In this document: positions 62,515 to 64,000 of the stretch, in pieces | Numbering within the stretch: the first letter of the stretch is position 1 | How the letters are laid out: each line of letters starts with the position of its first letter | Assembly (NCBI GenBank): GCA_020881915.1 | Contig: JAJFPB010000003.1 | Span: forward strand, 3,224,001-3,288,000 | Length of the DNA: 64,000 bases | Direction: 5' to 3' | Source of the DNA: Paramyrothecium sp. XJ0827 | Taxonomy: Eukaryota; Ascomycota; Sordariomycetes; Hypocreales; Stachybotryaceae | Program-made: the position numbers and the translations under genes | Notes under the pieces: generated by a model | Seen by the model: only the letters and a program-made list of their open reading frames with translations | The model's database searches: none | Told to the model about the DNA's origin: nothing

Positions 62515-64000
62515 ATCGAGTTGACAGTACCAGAACCAACACGACCATCATCTGTCGGAGCTGTGGCACTGTCGATCTCGCTTCCTTGCGTCTCTCGTCC
62601 AGCTCTCACCATCACGCACAAGTATATTCGAACCCTGATAAGCGATTCGTCAGCCTTTGAAAGATACCTTTGTGTAACGACATCTTTTGTGCATTAATAT
62701 TCTGATTAGATCCGATGTTCACTGCATTTGGTCAAGACCTCCTGAGCGAATACATACCTTGCCGCAACCTTATCTTACGCTCGTACCTTGTTGTCTTCCT
62801 CTTTTCTACTCCCTTCATCTCGCTGCTAGATTTGGCCCCACTATTCTTGTTCTTTCTCATCTTGGAACGTCAGGCATTGTCCATATTGCGAATATACGAG
62901 GTCGAGAAACTCGTTGATTTTTTTTGCTCCTAAGAAGAATTGGATCTGTTGTTGGACAGAAACATTCAGGTCAGGGATTAGGGGCTATAATTTCAGGGAC
63001 AAAGCTTTTTTCTTTCTTCTTTTTTGACATGTCATGGTATATACTACTGATACGAGAGATATTTACGCCCGTATGGATGTGCTTAGTCCGGCTTATGTGT
63101 TCTGCTGTGCCTATGTGTGATTGACAGCTTCCATTCGAGAACGATGCTGCCATGTGCATTCCGGATGTAGACGGATACGACCGTTTCTTAGGAGATCACC
63201 AACGGAGGCGCAGTCTGACGTGCAGATCTGTGCCCGGGCTAGGATTTCGTCGCAAGTATCACCCGGCAGAGGAGCATAGTGGCGTTACTGGTCGTCAGGG
63301 CACTAAGCGAGGGGATACCGGTCCAAGCCACGAGAGTGCAGGGCAGACGTCAACAGCACCTAAGCTATTTTTACCGGCATCTAGCACTAGCAGGTTTTCG
63401 TAGCGTACGGTGGGAGCAGGGCATGCCAGGCATGAGTTTTGGTTGGAGGCGGCTGTGCTGACAAGGATCAGGCTTTCCTTCCTAGTCTTACATATGTGGT
63501 GCCGGATTATACGATAATTGAGCTCCCGGAGTGTAAGGTACAGTAAGGCGAATCACCTCAGGTGGAAAATGGACTAGCAAGGTATTTACCTAGGTACCTA
63601 GTAGTAATCAATCGAGGTAGAGCACCTGTTAGTAGCTGAATCTACATATTACAGTAATTGGAAGGTAGTGAGAATGTCTTATTATTTTGCTTGTCACAAA
63701 CATGAGGTGAAGTAAAATAATCTCAGGTAAGGTTGTGTACCCAAAGATACAGACTACTAGTACCCTACCTTAAGGAACTCTGTATTGGGCACGGGGATTT
63801 ACTACCTTACCTTACTTAGTATTAACCTACAACAGGGGAGCACATGCACCGCGGGCACGGTACAGTACCGTACAGGCAAGGTATAATGTAGTAGGTGTCC
63901 AAGCACAGGGATTCTGAATGCAAGGAAAGCTTCTTCATCCGTTCCCGCACGACCACTACCATTACCGACCCATTCCATGCTTGGCATCTACCTACGGTAC
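62515..64000. other. 3' flank and right-edge intergenic region
   Basis: No coding gene recognised. The left part is the 3' UTR of the duplicated-domain regulator. From ~63530 to the right edge the sequence is dense in AGGTA/TACCT words, including TTTACCTAGGTACCTAG at ~63585-63602 and ACGGTACAGTACCGTAC at ~63858-63874. Confidence 0.6.
63530..64000. repeat. Dense AGGTA/TACCT word cluster
   Basis: Repeated short words AGGTA, TACCT, GGTACC and GTACCG on both strands, several forming short palindromes. The same words appear in many intergenic stretches of this window but rarely in the coding exons. Origin unknown; the pattern looks like low-copy simple-sequence expansion rather than an array with fixed spacing. 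Confidence 0.6.

Overview
The window reads as chromosomal DNA of a filamentous ascomycete (Pezizomycotina, most likely a Sordariomycete). Short GT-AG introns (about 50-80 nt) with CTNA-type branch sites interrupt most genes. Codon use is GC-rich. There is a Woronin-body HEX1 gene, which is diagnostic for Pezizomycotina, alongside other typically fungal families (DUF6594, DUF8035, Tea1-type kelch protein). No organellar, viral or bacterial operon structure is visible. The exact order cannot be fixed from sequence alone.

Layout, left to right: the 5' exon of a Raptor/KOG1-like TORC1 subunit (133-711, -) runs off the left edge. Next come a DUF6594 membrane protein (2275-3646, -) and a small unrecognised ORF (4641-5117, +). 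A Tea1-like kelch/coiled-coil polarity factor (7638-12215, +) converges on SMC5 (13280-16860, -). An intron-containing tRNA-Gly(GCC) lies at 17253-17334 (-). Three genes encoding methyltransferase-like proteins follow: a class I O-methyltransferase (17640-19427, -), a LaeA-like/TAM methyltransferase (20682-22227, -) and a divergent SAM-fold-like protein (23692-24929, +). Then come a long-tailed annexin (26752-29243, +) and, convergent with it, the ribosome-quality-control factor RQC2/Tae2 (29442-32828, -). After these are HEX1 (36266-36956, + with an open upstream extension), bleomycin hydrolase (37905-39489, +), a DUF8035 disordered protein (43123-45727, +), one or two small ORFs near 46-47 kb, a stretch of about 12.4 kb without a convincing gene, and a putative regulator with two related copies of a conserved domain (59354-62514, +).

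Most genes are unlinked housekeeping or cell-biology functions: TOR signalling, polarity, chromosome maintenance, protein quality control and septal plugging. The only functional neighbourhood is the methyltransferase trio at 17.6-24.9 kb, which lacks any PKS, NRPS or terpene-synthase core gene.

The observations I would follow first are these. (1) HEX1 has an in-frame, intron-interrupted N-terminal extension of about 300 codons that contains no ATG, with a CTG in good context as the best visible start. (2) The duplicated-domain regulator has an 800-nt intron exactly between its two domain copies, and retaining that intron gives a one-domain protein. (3) A gene desert of about 12.4 kb lies immediately upstream of that regulator. 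(4) AGGTA/TACCT words are dispersed through the intergenic DNA. All gene models come from reading ORFs, splice signals and phase by eye; no database search or alignment was run.
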